A DNA stretch of 64,000 nucleotides. Origin: an uncultured Acidobacteriia bacterium (lineage in GTDB: Bacteria; Acidobacteriota; Terriglobia; Bryobacterales; Bryobacteraceae). Positions 1 through 7,841 of the stretch are shown here, piece after piece. The notes under the pieces are model-generated. The model did not search any database, was not told the origin of the DNA, and saw only the letters and a list, made by a program, of their open reading frames with translations. The translations under genes and the position numbers were made by a program. The DNA lies in the NCBI GenBank assembly GCA_903909435.1, contig CAIVVT010000149.1:62001-126000 (forward strand). Direction: 5' to 3'. Position 1 is the stretch's first letter. Every line of letters begins with the position of its first letter.

Positions 1-486
1 GTGATGGGGGTCGGCGACAACTTTGGAGAGGCGTTCGGCAAGGCGCAACAGAGCGCGGGCAGCCCGCTGCCGCAGTCCGGGCGCGTCTTCTTCAGCGTGA
101 ACGACCGGAATAAGGTGGAGGCCGTTGAGATCGCCCGGCGCTTGGCCGCGGCCGGGTTCGAACTCGCCGCGACGCGCGGCACGGCCGCGTTGATGAAGGC
201 CGCCGGACTCACGGTCAAAACGATCTTCAAAGTAAACGAAGGCCGCCCCAATGCCGTGGATTTGATGAAGGGCGGCTCCCTTCAACTCGCCATCTACACC
301 ACCACGGGCGTGCACACTTTTGAAGACGAGCGCTCGATTCGGCGCAACGCGGTGGTCAGTCGCGTGCCCTGCATCACAACCATGAGCGGTGCGCGCGCTG
401 CGGCGGACGCGGTCGAAAGCCGACTGCGGGATCCCTTGCGGGTATGGAGCCTGCAGGAGATACACGCTGCGGCGCCCACAAAATGA
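1..486 (+). CDS. carB: Carbamoyl phosphate synthetase large subunit, C-terminal fragment (5' end outside window)
   Basis: This is the 3' end of the gene for the large subunit of carbamoyl phosphate synthetase, the cytoplasmic enzyme that makes carbamoyl phosphate for pyrimidine and arginine synthesis. The first base falls in an in-frame GTG valine codon, so the real start lies upstream of the window. The segment FGEAFGKAQ near residue 8 is typical of the end of the second ATP-grasp half. Residues about 27-140 form the MGS-like regulatory domain, with FFSVNDRNK and AATRGTAALMKAAG recognisable; in characterised CarB this domain binds effectors such as UMP or ornithine. The TGA stop is at 484-486. 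The next gene follows 50 bases later on the same strand. The family call is firm; effector specificity cannot be read here. Confidence 0.93.
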   Translation: MMGVGDNFGEAFGKAQQSAGSPLPQSGRVFFSVNDRNKVEAVEIARRLAAAGFELAATRGTAALMKAAGLTVKTIFKVNEGRPNAVDLMKGGSLQLAIYTTTGVHTFEDERSIRRNAVVSRVPCITTMSGARAAADAVESRLRDPLRVWSLQEIHAAAPTK

Positions 487-536
487 ATTCGCACAGCCGC
501 TCTACTGGTTTTCGAGGGTCATCCGATATGTAGGAT

Positions 537-2294
537 GTGACCGAGACCGCTTGCGAGCTTCGAGATTGTCTCGTCCGGCTCCCTGAAGACCAGACTCGCT
601 GGACGCGGCACCTGGGCGAACTGCTGGAAGCGGGTGGGCAGTCCGCTGTCGAGGAGTCGATTGCCATTTTTCGCGACCGTTTAGTCCCGGCGAAATCGGA
701 GCAGGCGCTCTTGACCTTGCTGCTCGAACGAGGCCATGCTCTTCCGGTCCTCCAGAGCATTTACGCCGCTGATCGAATCCGGTTTCGAGAAGTGCTTTCC
801 ATCGCTCAGGCCGACGAGCACCGGCTGCACACGCGCATCTCAAGGCGTCTGGCTGAACTGCTGGCGACGGAGCCCCTGGACCGTGTCGAAGAGACTCTGT
901 GCCTATTCGATTCGATCGTTCAGATGCGCGGCATGGCAAGCCTCTCGGGAGTTTTGACCGCCCTCAAAGCGGCAAAAGATCCGCGTTTGAGAGCACGGGC
1001 GGCGCTGCTGTGTTCGTCCATGCCCAACGGACGCCACCTGCTTGAGTTGTACAGGGAGGAGGCTGATCCCAGGGTTCGGGTTCTCATCTTGGAATCGCTT
1101 TGGCTCGACGATCACCCCTCGGCGCGCCTTGCTTTTGAAGAGGCCAGCCGGGACGCTCAGCCTCGCGTCAGAGCCTACGGGTTGCTCGGGCTCTACCGTC
1201 TGGGAGAGCTGCGGACTTTACGGGCCTTGGCGGACATGGCGGAATCACCTCACGCCGTGGCGCGGGCGGCGACGCGTTGTGCCATGGAACTGCTTAGCGA
1301 GCCACGGTTCGACCTGCTGTTGTCGAAACTGCGCCACGAGTTAGGAGAGTCACCGGCGAAGAAGGGGCCGGTTTCCCCTGCCGTCAGGTGCGGTCACCGC
1401 CCACTCCAGTTGGCGGTTCCTCAAATTCAGCGGTTGGCATGCGGCAAACTGAGGTTGCAGGTTTCCGTGCGTCTGGAGAATGATGAGCATCTCGATCCCC
1501 CGCTGCGCCCCATAGACCTCCGGGCATGGGTGAATGGCCAACCCGTGCTGAACTATGCGATGAGCCGGGTGCTGCCCGCACGACGTCTGGGTTTTGGGGT
1601 AGTTTTGCCTTTGACTCTGCGCGCAGCGTCGGAAAGTGCTCCAGGCATCCGGGGAGTTCTCGATCGTCTGCTGGCGATGCCCGAGGGCGAATTACGTTCT
1701 GCAAGTTTCTACAGGTCGGGTCTATTCATGCGCCAGATGGAGCAGGACGGCGATAGAAGCGCCGACGCTCATGCTGAAGATGCTCCGTGTCCGCTGCGTT
1801 TGCCGGTCGTCTCTCAGGACGGTTTCCGCTTTGCCAACGATCTGAAGGACGCCTCCAAAGAAGAGCACCTAGCCCTTGAACCGGGGGAACTGGCTCTGGC
1901 GATGTTGAATCGCCTGAAGGTGCTCAAGCCGGTCGGGCATATTGCGGTGATCCTGAACGCCGCGGTCAAGGGGCCGCCGGAGTTTTCCCTGGTGGAGGGT
2001 TTACGCCGGGGATGCAGAGAGAATGGAATTGCGCTCCACCTGATTGCCGTAGGTGCGGTGCTTGCCGGGATACTCGCTCCGTGGCAGATGATTAGCCAGG
2101 ACGCAGGGGGATTCCAGGCCCGGATTGCCACGGAGGACGAGCTTCCCGCTGTCGTCCAGGGCTGGCTGCTGTGCTTCAGGGAGTTCTACAATCTGGAGTT
2201 TGACGCCCCGGCCTCGGCCACTCAGATTCGGTTGCAGGCCGTCCATCCCTTGGGGACTGGTGCGATTGCGATTGCGCTCGAGATTCTTCCATGA
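537..2294 (+). CDS. HEAT-repeat-like protein with a C-terminal vWA-like domain, function unknown
   Basis: This 585-residue protein has no signal peptide and starts at a GTG; an AGGA stretch just upstream gives only weak support for that start. Residues about 15-265 are a run of paired amphipathic helices with HEAT-like patterns (for example RVRAYGLLGLYRLGEL). From about 290 the character changes to beta-rich, with a Rossmann-like core near residue 465 (VGHIAVILNAAVKG) followed by a segment rich in Glu and hydrophobic residues. The second half resembles the vWA-related domains common in acidobacterial proteins, but no intact DxSxS metal site is visible. HEAT repeats usually hold protein partners, so a scaffolding role is a guess. 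It follows carB, with no evident metabolic link. A chagasin-type inhibitor gene lies 166 bases downstream. Confidence 0.72.
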   Translation: MTETACELRDCLVRLPEDQTRWTRHLGELLEAGGQSAVEESIAIFRDRLVPAKSEQALLTLLLERGHALPVLQSIYAADRIRFREVLSIAQADEHRLHTRISRRLAELLATEPLDRVEETLCLFDSIVQMRGMASLSGVLTALKAAKDPRLRARAALLCSSMPNGRHLLELYREEADPRVRVLILESLWLDDHPSARLAFEEASRDAQPRVRAYGLLGLYRLGELRTLRALADMAESPHAVARAATRCAMELLSEPRFDLLLSKLRHELGESPAKKGPVSPAVRCGHRPLQLAVPQIQRLACGKLRLQVSVRLENDEHLDPPLRPIDLRAWVNGQPVLNYAMSRVLPARRLGFGVVLPLTLRAASESAPGIRGVLDRLLAMPEGELRSASFYRSGLFMRQMEQDGDRSADAHAEDAPCPLRLPVVSQDGFRFANDLKDASKEEHLALEPGELALAMLNRLKVLKPVGHIAVILNAAVKGPPEFSLVEGLRRGCRENGIALHLIAVGAVLAGILAPWQMISQDAGGFQARIATEDELPAVVQGWLLCFREFYNLEFDAPASATQIRLQAVHPLGTGAIAIALEILP

Positions 2295-2460
2295 CCCGGT
2301 CTAGAACTGGGGTGGGGCGAATTGCTTCCGAAGGCTTCGTTGCCCAACTGGGTGCGCTTTCGCAATGTGGGGTCTAGGCGGCACGAGCTTATCGCCATTG
2401 CAACCCGACGAATCGGATGCGAGAATTGCAGCCACGGTGCGGGTGCGCGGAAGGTACAAC

Positions 2461-2973
2461 GTGAACATAGCAAAGCCGCATCCCACCTGGCTAGCAGTGA
2501 CCGTGCTTCTGGCGGTTGCCTTGCCGGCCCAGGTCCACGCGGGAAATCGAACAATGCTGCACGCCGACGCCAGCCATAGCGGCCGGACCATCAAACTGAA
2601 CATCGGTGAGGCGTTACAGCTAACCCTGGCGGAAAACCCCACAACGGGCTATCGCTGGGTTATGCGACCCGCCGCAGAGGTCGCTCCGGCCAGCCAGGTA
2701 CCGGCGGAAGCGCCAATTGAACCGTCAAACCTACGCTCAGTGGTGGTTTGCCAGCTAGTGAATGACGACTACGAGGCCGGGACAGGAGCGATCGCCGGGC
2801 ACGGAGGGATTCATCACTGGCGGTTTCAAGCGGTTGGACCGGGCCTTTGCAGCATCGAACTGGAGTACCGGCGGGCCTGGGAGACGGGTAAACCGCCCGA
2901 GCGCACCTTCCGAATCAAACTGAAAGTCCGGAAGGGCGCGCGGGACAAAACGCCTACTAAACCATCTGAATAG
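2461..2973 (+). CDS. Chagasin-family (I42) inhibitor of papain-like cysteine peptidases, secreted
   Basis: The 170-residue product is a predicted exported protein with a signal peptide in its first 28 residues (hydrophobic core LAVTVLLAVALP, then AxA-type QVHAG). It carries the three loop motifs of chagasin-type inhibitors: NPTTGYRW near residue 58, a glycine loop GHGG near 112, and an aromatic/basic RRAW near 136 in place of the usual RPW. In characterised family members these loops plug the active site of C1 papain-family peptidases. I chose the GTG at 2461 because GGAAGG sits six bases before it and it puts the signal peptide at the N terminus; an upstream in-frame start at 2365 would add residues with no signal character. 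The 3' end overlaps by 17 bases the end of a convergent papain-family peptidase gene, the obvious candidate target. Confidence 0.87.
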   Translation: MNIAKPHPTWLAVTVLLAVALPAQVHAGNRTMLHADASHSGRTIKLNIGEALQLTLAENPTTGYRWVMRPAAEVAPASQVPAEAPIEPSNLRSVVVCQLVNDDYEAGTGAIAGHGGIHHWRFQAVGPGLCSIELEYRRAWETGKPPERTFRIKLKVRKGARDKTPTKPSE

Positions 2974-3775
2974 TCCAGAAATCGTCGGCCAGGTTGGTGT
3001 TGGTCAGATAGGCGTAGGGAATCAGGAAGTACCCGGCTAGCCCCCAATCCGGACCCCAGGAGTTCCTGATGATGAACTGCTGCCCGGCATCGTCGTACCC
3101 GACCGCCATGACGGCATGACCACCGACGACATGTTCCGTTGGTGCCGGTAATGGCAGGATCCCCGTTTTTGCGACTTCCTGGCTTTCGAAGCTCTCGTAT
3201 ACGGTGAAGCCGAACACGAATGGGTACCCGCTGGCCAGACACCCTCTTAACCTGTCCAGAGTCGGGATCAGCCGCTGGTATGCACTCACTTTGTGGGCTG
3301 CCGCCTCTGTGTAACAGGCCTTGGTCGGCTTAATGGCGTACTTGCACTTGGGACAAGGGGCTGGGTTCTTGTTGGTGTCGTCGTACGGCCATGAGACTTC
3401 GCTGCAGACGCCCTGTTTTGCTACGCTCTTAATCCCGTCCCTGATCTGAGCACCATTGTCGAGAGTGACGGTATGCTCCATGACTCTCTCGTTGTAGTAA
3501 ATGAAGAGCCGGGACGGCGTGAACTCCGCCACGCCCTGTTTCTTCTGGTCGAACTCAATCGCGCCGGCGATGGCGTTCGCGGTACAACTGCCTAGTTGAC
3601 CCTGGTCGTATACCGGAGGGCAATTGGGCCGCAAATCGACTTTCGACGGAAGCGAGACAGCTGTCGCGTGCGGAGCCTGATAAACCAAGTCGCGTTGGTC
3701 GGGTAGGTCTGGAGTCCATCCATATCTGCCGATTCTGCGGGTTCCGGGCTCGATTAATGGGAGCGTGAAAGGCAT
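2957..3775 (-). CDS. Papain-family (C1A) cysteine peptidase
   Basis: This 272-residue protein has the full catalytic set of the papain family: oxyanion Gln58 and nucleophile Cys64 in YDQGQLGSCTAN, His220 in GGHAVMAVGYDD, and Asn238 in IIRNSWG. Residues 18-30 (YGWTPDLPDQRDL) form the short N-terminal segment often seen in bacterial C1A peptidases. The start chosen is the ATG at 3775, preceded by GGAGG four bases away; an upstream in-frame ATG lacks such a site. No signal peptide or long inhibitory propeptide is evident, so localisation is unclear. That matters because the facing chagasin-type gene encodes an exported inhibitor. The two genes converge and share 17 bases at their ends. Function as a general or self-restricted protease is inferred from family only. 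Confidence 0.92.
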   Translation of the reverse strand: MPFTLPLIEPGTRRIGRYGWTPDLPDQRDLVYQAPHATAVSLPSKVDLRPNCPPVYDQGQLGSCTANAIAGAIEFDQKKQGVAEFTPSRLFIYYNERVMEHTVTLDNGAQIRDGIKSVAKQGVCSEVSWPYDDTNKNPAPCPKCKYAIKPTKACYTEAAAHKVSAYQRLIPTLDRLRGCLASGYPFVFGFTVYESFESQEVAKTGILPLPAPTEHVVGGHAVMAVGYDDAGQQFIIRNSWGPDWGLAGYFLIPYAYLTNTNLADDFWTIQMV

Positions 3776-4009
3776 ATTTCCTCCATCCAGCAAGTGACGA
3801 GAATCACTCGGAATGGAAGGACATTAACGCACTTACCGGCACAGTGTCAATGATTTAGTGCTCGCCTCCCTGACATCATTGCCGGCGGACCGATGAATCT
3901 CCCAGGGAGAAAACGGACAATTTGCGTTGTCTATATCCTGCAGATTGCGTGGGAATTCGATTTCGGCGAGTAAGGCACGGTTAGCCGGGTGCAACCGCCG
4001 CAATTGCCG

Positions 4010-4567
4010 TTAGGCTCGATAGAGGCTGATTCCTGCAATGCCCGCTGCGCCCGCGGCCAGGCACTCTGTGGCGTTCTGGCGGGTCACGCCGCCCAGCGCG
4101 AAGATCGGAATAGGCACGAGATTAGAGATGCGCCTGAGTTCCGCGACGCCGAGCGGCGGACGGTCAGCCGGCTTCGAAAGCGGATCGAAAACGGGTGCCA
4201 GCACGACGAAATCCGCGCCCCCCGCTTGAGCCGCGCCCGCCTCGTCCAGGGAATGGCAGGAAACACCGAACAGGAACCCGGGGGGCACGATCCGCCTCCA
4301 GACCGACGGTGGAGGCGAACTGGCGGGCAAGTGCGCCCCATGCGCGCCGCATGCCAAGGCCACATCCACGCGTGTGTTGACCAGCAGTCGGATGGTCCGG
4401 CAGCGCGTCAGGCAGGCTGTCACAACACGAATCAACTGGTCCGCGGGGAGGTCTTTTTCGCGGATCTGGACCAGATCCACGCCGGCTTTTTCGAGTTCTG
4501 CCACCCATGCGGGTAGGCGCTCGGGCCCACCCAGCGCACGCCTGTCTGAGATGGCGTATTGCCGCAT
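4010..4567 (-). CDS. Thiamine phosphate synthase / TenI-like TIM-barrel protein
   Basis: This 185-residue protein belongs to the ThiE/TenI superfamily of small TIM barrels involved in thiamine synthesis. Recognisable pieces are VDLVQIREKDLP near residue 30, LLVNTRVDVALACGAHGAHL near 60-80, GVSCHSLDEA, FVVLAPVF and the C-terminal FALGGVT. In ThiE the 'HLG-Q-D' segment helps hold the pyrimidine pyrophosphate; here it reads HLPASS. It is also short (185 against about 210 residues). This makes a TenI-like thiazole tautomerase or a divergent ThiE equally possible, so I give no symbol. It lies 13 bases downstream of modC on the same strand and is probably co-transcribed with modBC, an unusual association. 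Confidence 0.8.
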   Translation of the reverse strand: MRQYAISDRRALGGPERLPAWVAELEKAGVDLVQIREKDLPADQLIRVVTACLTRCRTIRLLVNTRVDVALACGAHGAHLPASSPPPSVWRRIVPPGFLFGVSCHSLDEAGAAQAGGADFVVLAPVFDPLSKPADRPPLGVAELRRISNLVPIPIFALGGVTRQNATECLAAGAAGIAGISLYRA

Positions 4568-4580
4568 GCGCAGCGATCCC

Positions 4581-5654
4581 TTAGGACTTCACCACGCGCA
4601 GCGACTGCGGGCGGAAGCGGACAACCGGAGAGCGCAGTTGGTCGCGGTCGGGTGGAGCCGGGACACTCACCCGGATTCCGCCCTCCAATTCAATCCTGGC
4701 GCCACGAACCAGCGGCACTACTGCGCGGAGTTGGAGCTTCACTCCGCCCTCCGGAGCAGTCCCGAATTCGATCTCGTCTTCGCGCACGGCCAACTGGACT
4801 TTCGCACCGAGCATGAGACCGGGCAGGTAGGGCCCGATGATCTCGAAACGCGTCTCATCCCCGGCCGAGATCCGCAAACGGCTCCGGTTCGTGGCCGGAT
4901 CGAGTCCCAGGACCTCGGCCTGCAAAACGTTGTAGCAGCCCATCAAGCGGGCGACCGCGGCCGTCGCCGGAGCGTCGAGAATCTCCTTGGGCGTGCCACT
5001 CTGGGCAATGCGTCCGCCCACCAGCACGTGCATGCCGACACCAAGTTCGAGCGCTTCCTCGACGTCATGGGTAACCATCACCACGGGGATGCCGAATGCG
5101 CTGCGGGCCTCCTTCAACAGCGAGTAAAACTCCTGCCGCAAGGCCGCGTCCAGGCCGCGCGTGGGCTCGTCCAGCAACAACAGCGATGGTTGCGAGAGGA
5201 TCGCCCGGGCAATGGCGCCCCGCTGCCGCTGCCCCCCGGAGAGCTCGTGCGGACGGCGCAGGCCTAACTCGTCCAGATGGAACCGCTCCAGCATCTCCCG
5301 GACCTTGCCTGGTCGCTCCCGGCGAGGGAAACGCACCGTGGCGAACCACAGGTTCTCGAACAGGTTCATGTGCGGAAACAGGGACTCGCTCTGGAATACA
5401 CACCCACATCCTCGCTCGCGCGCCGGCAGGCTGACCCCGGAATCGGCATCGAAGAGCAGACGGTCATCGACCAGTATTCTGCCTTCGTCGGGCCGGACGA
5501 ATCCCGCGATGCAGTCCAGGCTCAGCGATTTGCCTGCCCCGCTCGGTCCGAACAAGACAGTGATCTCAGCGTCGCTCTTGACGTGAATGTTCAACTCGAA
5601 TGGCGCGGAGCCGCTGCTCCCGGCGAAAACCTTGCGGATGTGTGCTTCGATCAT
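4581..5654 (-). CDS. modC: Molybdate ABC transporter ATP-binding protein
   Basis: This 357-residue ATPase powers molybdate uptake with the ModB permease. The nucleotide-binding domain has Walker A GPSGAGKS at about residues 36-43, signature LSGGQRQR at 138-145, Walker B LLLLDEP near 158-164 and the switch histidine in VTHD near 196. Residues about 290-357 form the C-terminal MOP/TOBE-type oxyanion-binding domain typical of ModC (TKEVQLAVRE-like stretch, then LQLRAVVPLVRGARIELEGG). The ATG at 5654 starts the protein directly at the domain edge. It follows modB by 15 bases and precedes a ThiE/TenI-like gene by 13 bases. Tungstate or sulfate-type specificity cannot be excluded from sequence, but the length and the MOP domain favour molybdate. 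Confidence 0.9.
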   Translation of the reverse strand: MIEAHIRKVFAGSSGSAPFELNIHVKSDAEITVLFGPSGAGKSLSLDCIAGFVRPDEGRILVDDRLLFDADSGVSLPARERGCGCVFQSESLFPHMNLFENLWFATVRFPRRERPGKVREMLERFHLDELGLRRPHELSGGQRQRGAIARAILSQPSLLLLDEPTRGLDAALRQEFYSLLKEARSAFGIPVVMVTHDVEEALELGVGMHVLVGGRIAQSGTPKEILDAPATAAVARLMGCYNVLQAEVLGLDPATNRSRLRISAGDETRFEIIGPYLPGLMLGAKVQLAVREDEIEFGTAPEGGVKLQLRAVVPLVRGARIELEGGIRVSVPAPPDRDQLRSPVVRFRPQSLRVVKS

Positions 5655-5669
5655 GCTTCTACTACCAGG

Positions 5670-6344
5670 TCACACCGCGCGCCCAAACTGATTGCGGGCC
5701 ATCCGGTTGGCGAGATACAGGAACGTGAGCGCAACAATCGAAATGACTAGCACCAGGATCCGCGCCACGTCGCCTCGACCTCCTTCGACTGCGTCGTAAA
5801 TAGCGACGGATACCGTCTGCGTGCGCCCGGGGATGTTGCCCGCGAGCATGATTGTGATCCCAAAATCGCCCAGAGAGCGGGCGAAGGCCAGTGCCGTGGC
5901 GGCCAACACCTGGTTCCAGGCGAGTGGAAGTGAGATTTGCCAGAACACGCTCCACTCGCTGGCACCGAGGCTGCGAGCGGCTTTTTCGTAGTATGGATCA
6001 ACGCTTTCCAGGGCAGCCCGGGCGGACTTGATCAGCAGCGGCGAGGAATGAAACAGCGCGGCCACGACCGCCGCTTTCCAGGTGAAGACCAGGGGTTCGC
6101 CGAAGATCGACTCGTACAGCCGGCCAATCGGGCCAGCGCGGCCCAGCAGCACCAGCAGGTAATAGCCCAGCACGGTCGGCGGCAGCACCAGCGGCAGCGT
6201 CACGGCAGCATCGACGAACTCGCGTCCCCGGAAGTCCTTGCGCGACAGGAGCCAGGCTGCCCAGAGTCCTCCCAACAGCGCGATCAGGGTCGAGAGCGAC
6301 GCCACGCGCAAGCTGAGCCAGAGTGGAAACCAGTCGATGCCCAT
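5670..6344 (-). CDS. modB: Molybdate ABC transporter permease
   Basis: The 224-residue inner-membrane protein has about five hydrophobic segments and a clear permease EAA-type loop around residues 122-150 (AARSLGASEWSVFWQISLP). It ends in the ModB-like SLGDFGITIMLAGNIPG and SVAIYDAVEGG segments. It forms the channel of the ATP-driven molybdate importer with ModC, encoded 15 bases downstream. The ATG at 6344 is only 12 bases from a perfect TATAAT on the same strand (6357-6362), so the transcript may have a very short leader. The periplasmic binding protein ModA, normally encoded beside modB, is not in the 275 bases upstream or elsewhere in this window. Confidence 0.9.
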   Translation of the reverse strand: MGIDWFPLWLSLRVASLSTLIALLGGLWAAWLLSRKDFRGREFVDAAVTLPLVLPPTVLGYYLLVLLGRAGPIGRLYESIFGEPLVFTWKAAVVAALFHSSPLLIKSARAALESVDPYYEKAARSLGASEWSVFWQISLPLAWNQVLAATALAFARSLGDFGITIMLAGNIPGRTQTVSVAIYDAVEGGRGDVARILVLVISIVALTFLYLANRMARNQFGRAV

Positions 6345-6353
6345 GCGGGAAGT

Positions 6354-6364
6354 CCTATTATAGG
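6354..6364 (-). promoter_or_regulatory. Candidate -10 box of modBC inside an 11-bp palindrome
   Basis: The 11-mer CCTATTATAGG is a perfect inverted repeat with 5-base arms and one central base. On the minus strand it contains an exact TATAAT hexamer ending 12 bases before the modB start codon. A convincing -35 hexamer at 16-18 bases is not visible. The symmetry could be an operator overlapping the promoter, but it is short enough to be chance. Confidence 0.35.
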
Positions 6365-6619
6365 TTCGCGCCGGGGTCGCTTGACGGGACTTCTGCGTTG
6401 CCCCTCGCCATTCGTCTTAATCGGGCCAAGTCGAGAGCCGGTCCGTGGCCGCCGCAGGACCAGTTGAGCCCCGAAGAAAGGTCCGCAGGGATAGGCTTTT
6501 CGGTCGGAAAATCGATCCCGATATGCCATAAATGCGGATATCAATGTCTGGCAAGAGGATCGCCGCGTGTAGTATGCTAGCGATGAGATTTGTAATCAGA
6601 GTTGGAGGTCTCTTTCGCA

Positions 6620-7780
6620 ATGCTACGTATGCTCCGCCGCGCCGCCACGCTTGCGGCTATTTGTGTGGTCATGGCCGGGTTGGCTTTCCCCCAGACCCTG
6701 TGTACTTTTATGGGCAAGGTGATCGGTACCGATGGGAAACCGATGCCTGGAGCCGTGATCAAAATCGAGCGCAAGGACATTCGAGGGAATTGGAAGACTA
6801 AGACCAGTAAAAAGGGCGAATGGCTGTACAGCGGCATGCCTTTCCCAGGAACCTTCAAAGTATCGTGCGAGCTCGACGACAAGGTTGTCGATGCAATGGA
6901 CAACGTCAAGAGCGCACTCGGCGAGCCGGTGACCATCGATTTCGACCTGTTCAAAGGAGCTCAGCGCGCCAAGGAATTGGCGAAGGCCGCCGATACCGGC
7001 ACTTTGACCAAAGAGCAGGAACGCGAGATGACCTCCGAGCAGAAGGCCGCTCTCGAGAAGAACCTGAAGGAACGCCAGGCGAGCATGGCCAAGAACAAGG
7101 CCCTGCAGGACGCTTTCAATACCGGCATGACCGCCATGAACGCGAAGGACTTCCCGGCCGCGGTGGAAGGCCTTAACAAGGCGGCCGAGCTTGCCCCTAA
7201 AGAGTTTGCCGTCTGGGCCAACCTGGCCACGGCGCACGAAGGCCTGGCTAAAACCAAGACGGGCCCCGAAGCCGACGCGGAACTGGCCAAGGCTGGCGAG
7301 TCCTATGCGAAAGCCCTTGAAATCAAGCCGGAAGACGCCGGAGTCCACAACAACTACGGCCTTCTGATGGTCAAGTTGAAGAAGCTGGACGAGGCCAAGT
7401 CCGAGATCGTCAAGGCTGCTACTCTCGACCCGGCCGGCGCTGGCAAGTACTACTTCAACCTCGGCGCCATCATGGTGAACACCGGGCAGAACGACGCCGC
7501 TCTCGATGCCTTCCAGAAGGCCGTCGCCGCCGATCCGAATTATGCCAACGCCTGGTACTACATCGGAAACGTTCTCAGTGGCAAGATGACCATGGACAAG
7601 GACGGCAAGCCAGTGACGCCCCCCGGCATGGTGGAAGCCTTGGAGAAATACCTCGCGCTTCAGCCGACCGGCCAATTCGCCGAAGCTTCGAAGGCACTCC
7701 TGTCCGTCGTTTCGACCACGATTCAAACGAACTATGTGAATCCTGACGCCAAGAAAGCCACGACCAAGAAAAAGAAGTAG
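6620..7780 (+). CDS. Secreted TPR protein with N-terminal carboxypeptidase-regulatory-like domain
   Basis: The product (386 residues) starts with a signal peptide (RRAATLAAICVVMAGLAFPQ). Residues about 25-95 are a beta-sandwich of the carboxypeptidase-regulatory type (GKVIGTDGKPMPGAVIKI, then GEWLYSGMPFPGTF). A charged helical linker follows at about 105-165. Four or five TPR units follow to about residue 350 (for example AVWANLATAHEGLAKT and AGKYYFNLGAIMVNTGQNDAAL). The tail is lysine-rich. The ATG at 6620 was preferred over an in-frame TTG at 6602 because GGAGG lies at 6604-6608 and the signal sequence then sits at the N terminus. The architecture suggests an envelope protein that binds partners, common in Acidobacteria. 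A strong terminator follows, so it is probably a single-gene unit. Its specific role is unknown. Confidence 0.85.
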   Translation: MLRMLRRAATLAAICVVMAGLAFPQTLCTFMGKVIGTDGKPMPGAVIKIERKDIRGNWKTKTSKKGEWLYSGMPFPGTFKVSCELDDKVVDAMDNVKSALGEPVTIDFDLFKGAQRAKELAKAADTGTLTKEQEREMTSEQKAALEKNLKERQASMAKNKALQDAFNTGMTAMNAKDFPAAVEGLNKAAELAPKEFAVWANLATAHEGLAKTKTGPEADAELAKAGESYAKALEIKPEDAGVHNNYGLLMVKLKKLDEAKSEIVKAATLDPAGAGKYYFNLGAIMVNTGQNDAALDAFQKAVAADPNYANAWYYIGNVLSGKMTMDKDGKPVTPPGMVEALEKYLALQPTGQFAEASKALLSVVSTTIQTNYVNPDAKKATTKKKK

Positions 7781-7796
7781 GGCCACTGGCCTACTC

Positions 7797-7805
7797 TGAG
7801 ATAAT
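7797..7805 (+). promoter_or_regulatory. Possible extended -10 element (TGaGATAAT)
   Basis: TG, one base, then GATAAT matches five of six bases of a -10 box with the extended TG. No good -35 is present 16-18 bases upstream. It lies just before the terminator hairpin at 7807-7840 and 37 bases before the start codon at 7842, so it could serve the small downstream gene. Confidence 0.22.
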
Positions 7806-7806
7806 C

Positions 7807-7840
7807 AGGGCGCTGCGGCGAGGCCGGGGCGCCCTTTTTC
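7807..7840 (+). terminator. Rho-independent terminator
   Basis: A perfect 7-base stem, AGGGCGC (7807-7813) with GCGCCCT (7829-7835), encloses a 15-base GC-rich loop and runs into TTTTT ending at 7839. It lies 26 bases after the stop of the TPR gene and only two bases before the start codon of the next gene. Confidence 0.8.
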
Positions 7841-7841
7841 T

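Noticed and set aside
4374-5267. Long open frame on the plus strand
   Set aside because: It is opposite modC and the ThiE-like gene, has no protein-like pattern, and long antisense frames are common in GC-rich genes.
6519-6542. GATAT...ATATC inverted arms upstream of the TPR gene as a ModE-type site
   Set aside because: Only 5-base arms match and the rest of the spacing does not fit; too weak to call an operator.
6623-7786. 387-codon open frame on the minus strand
   Set aside because: It is antisense to the TPR gene, which has a signal peptide, a ribosome site and recognisable repeats.
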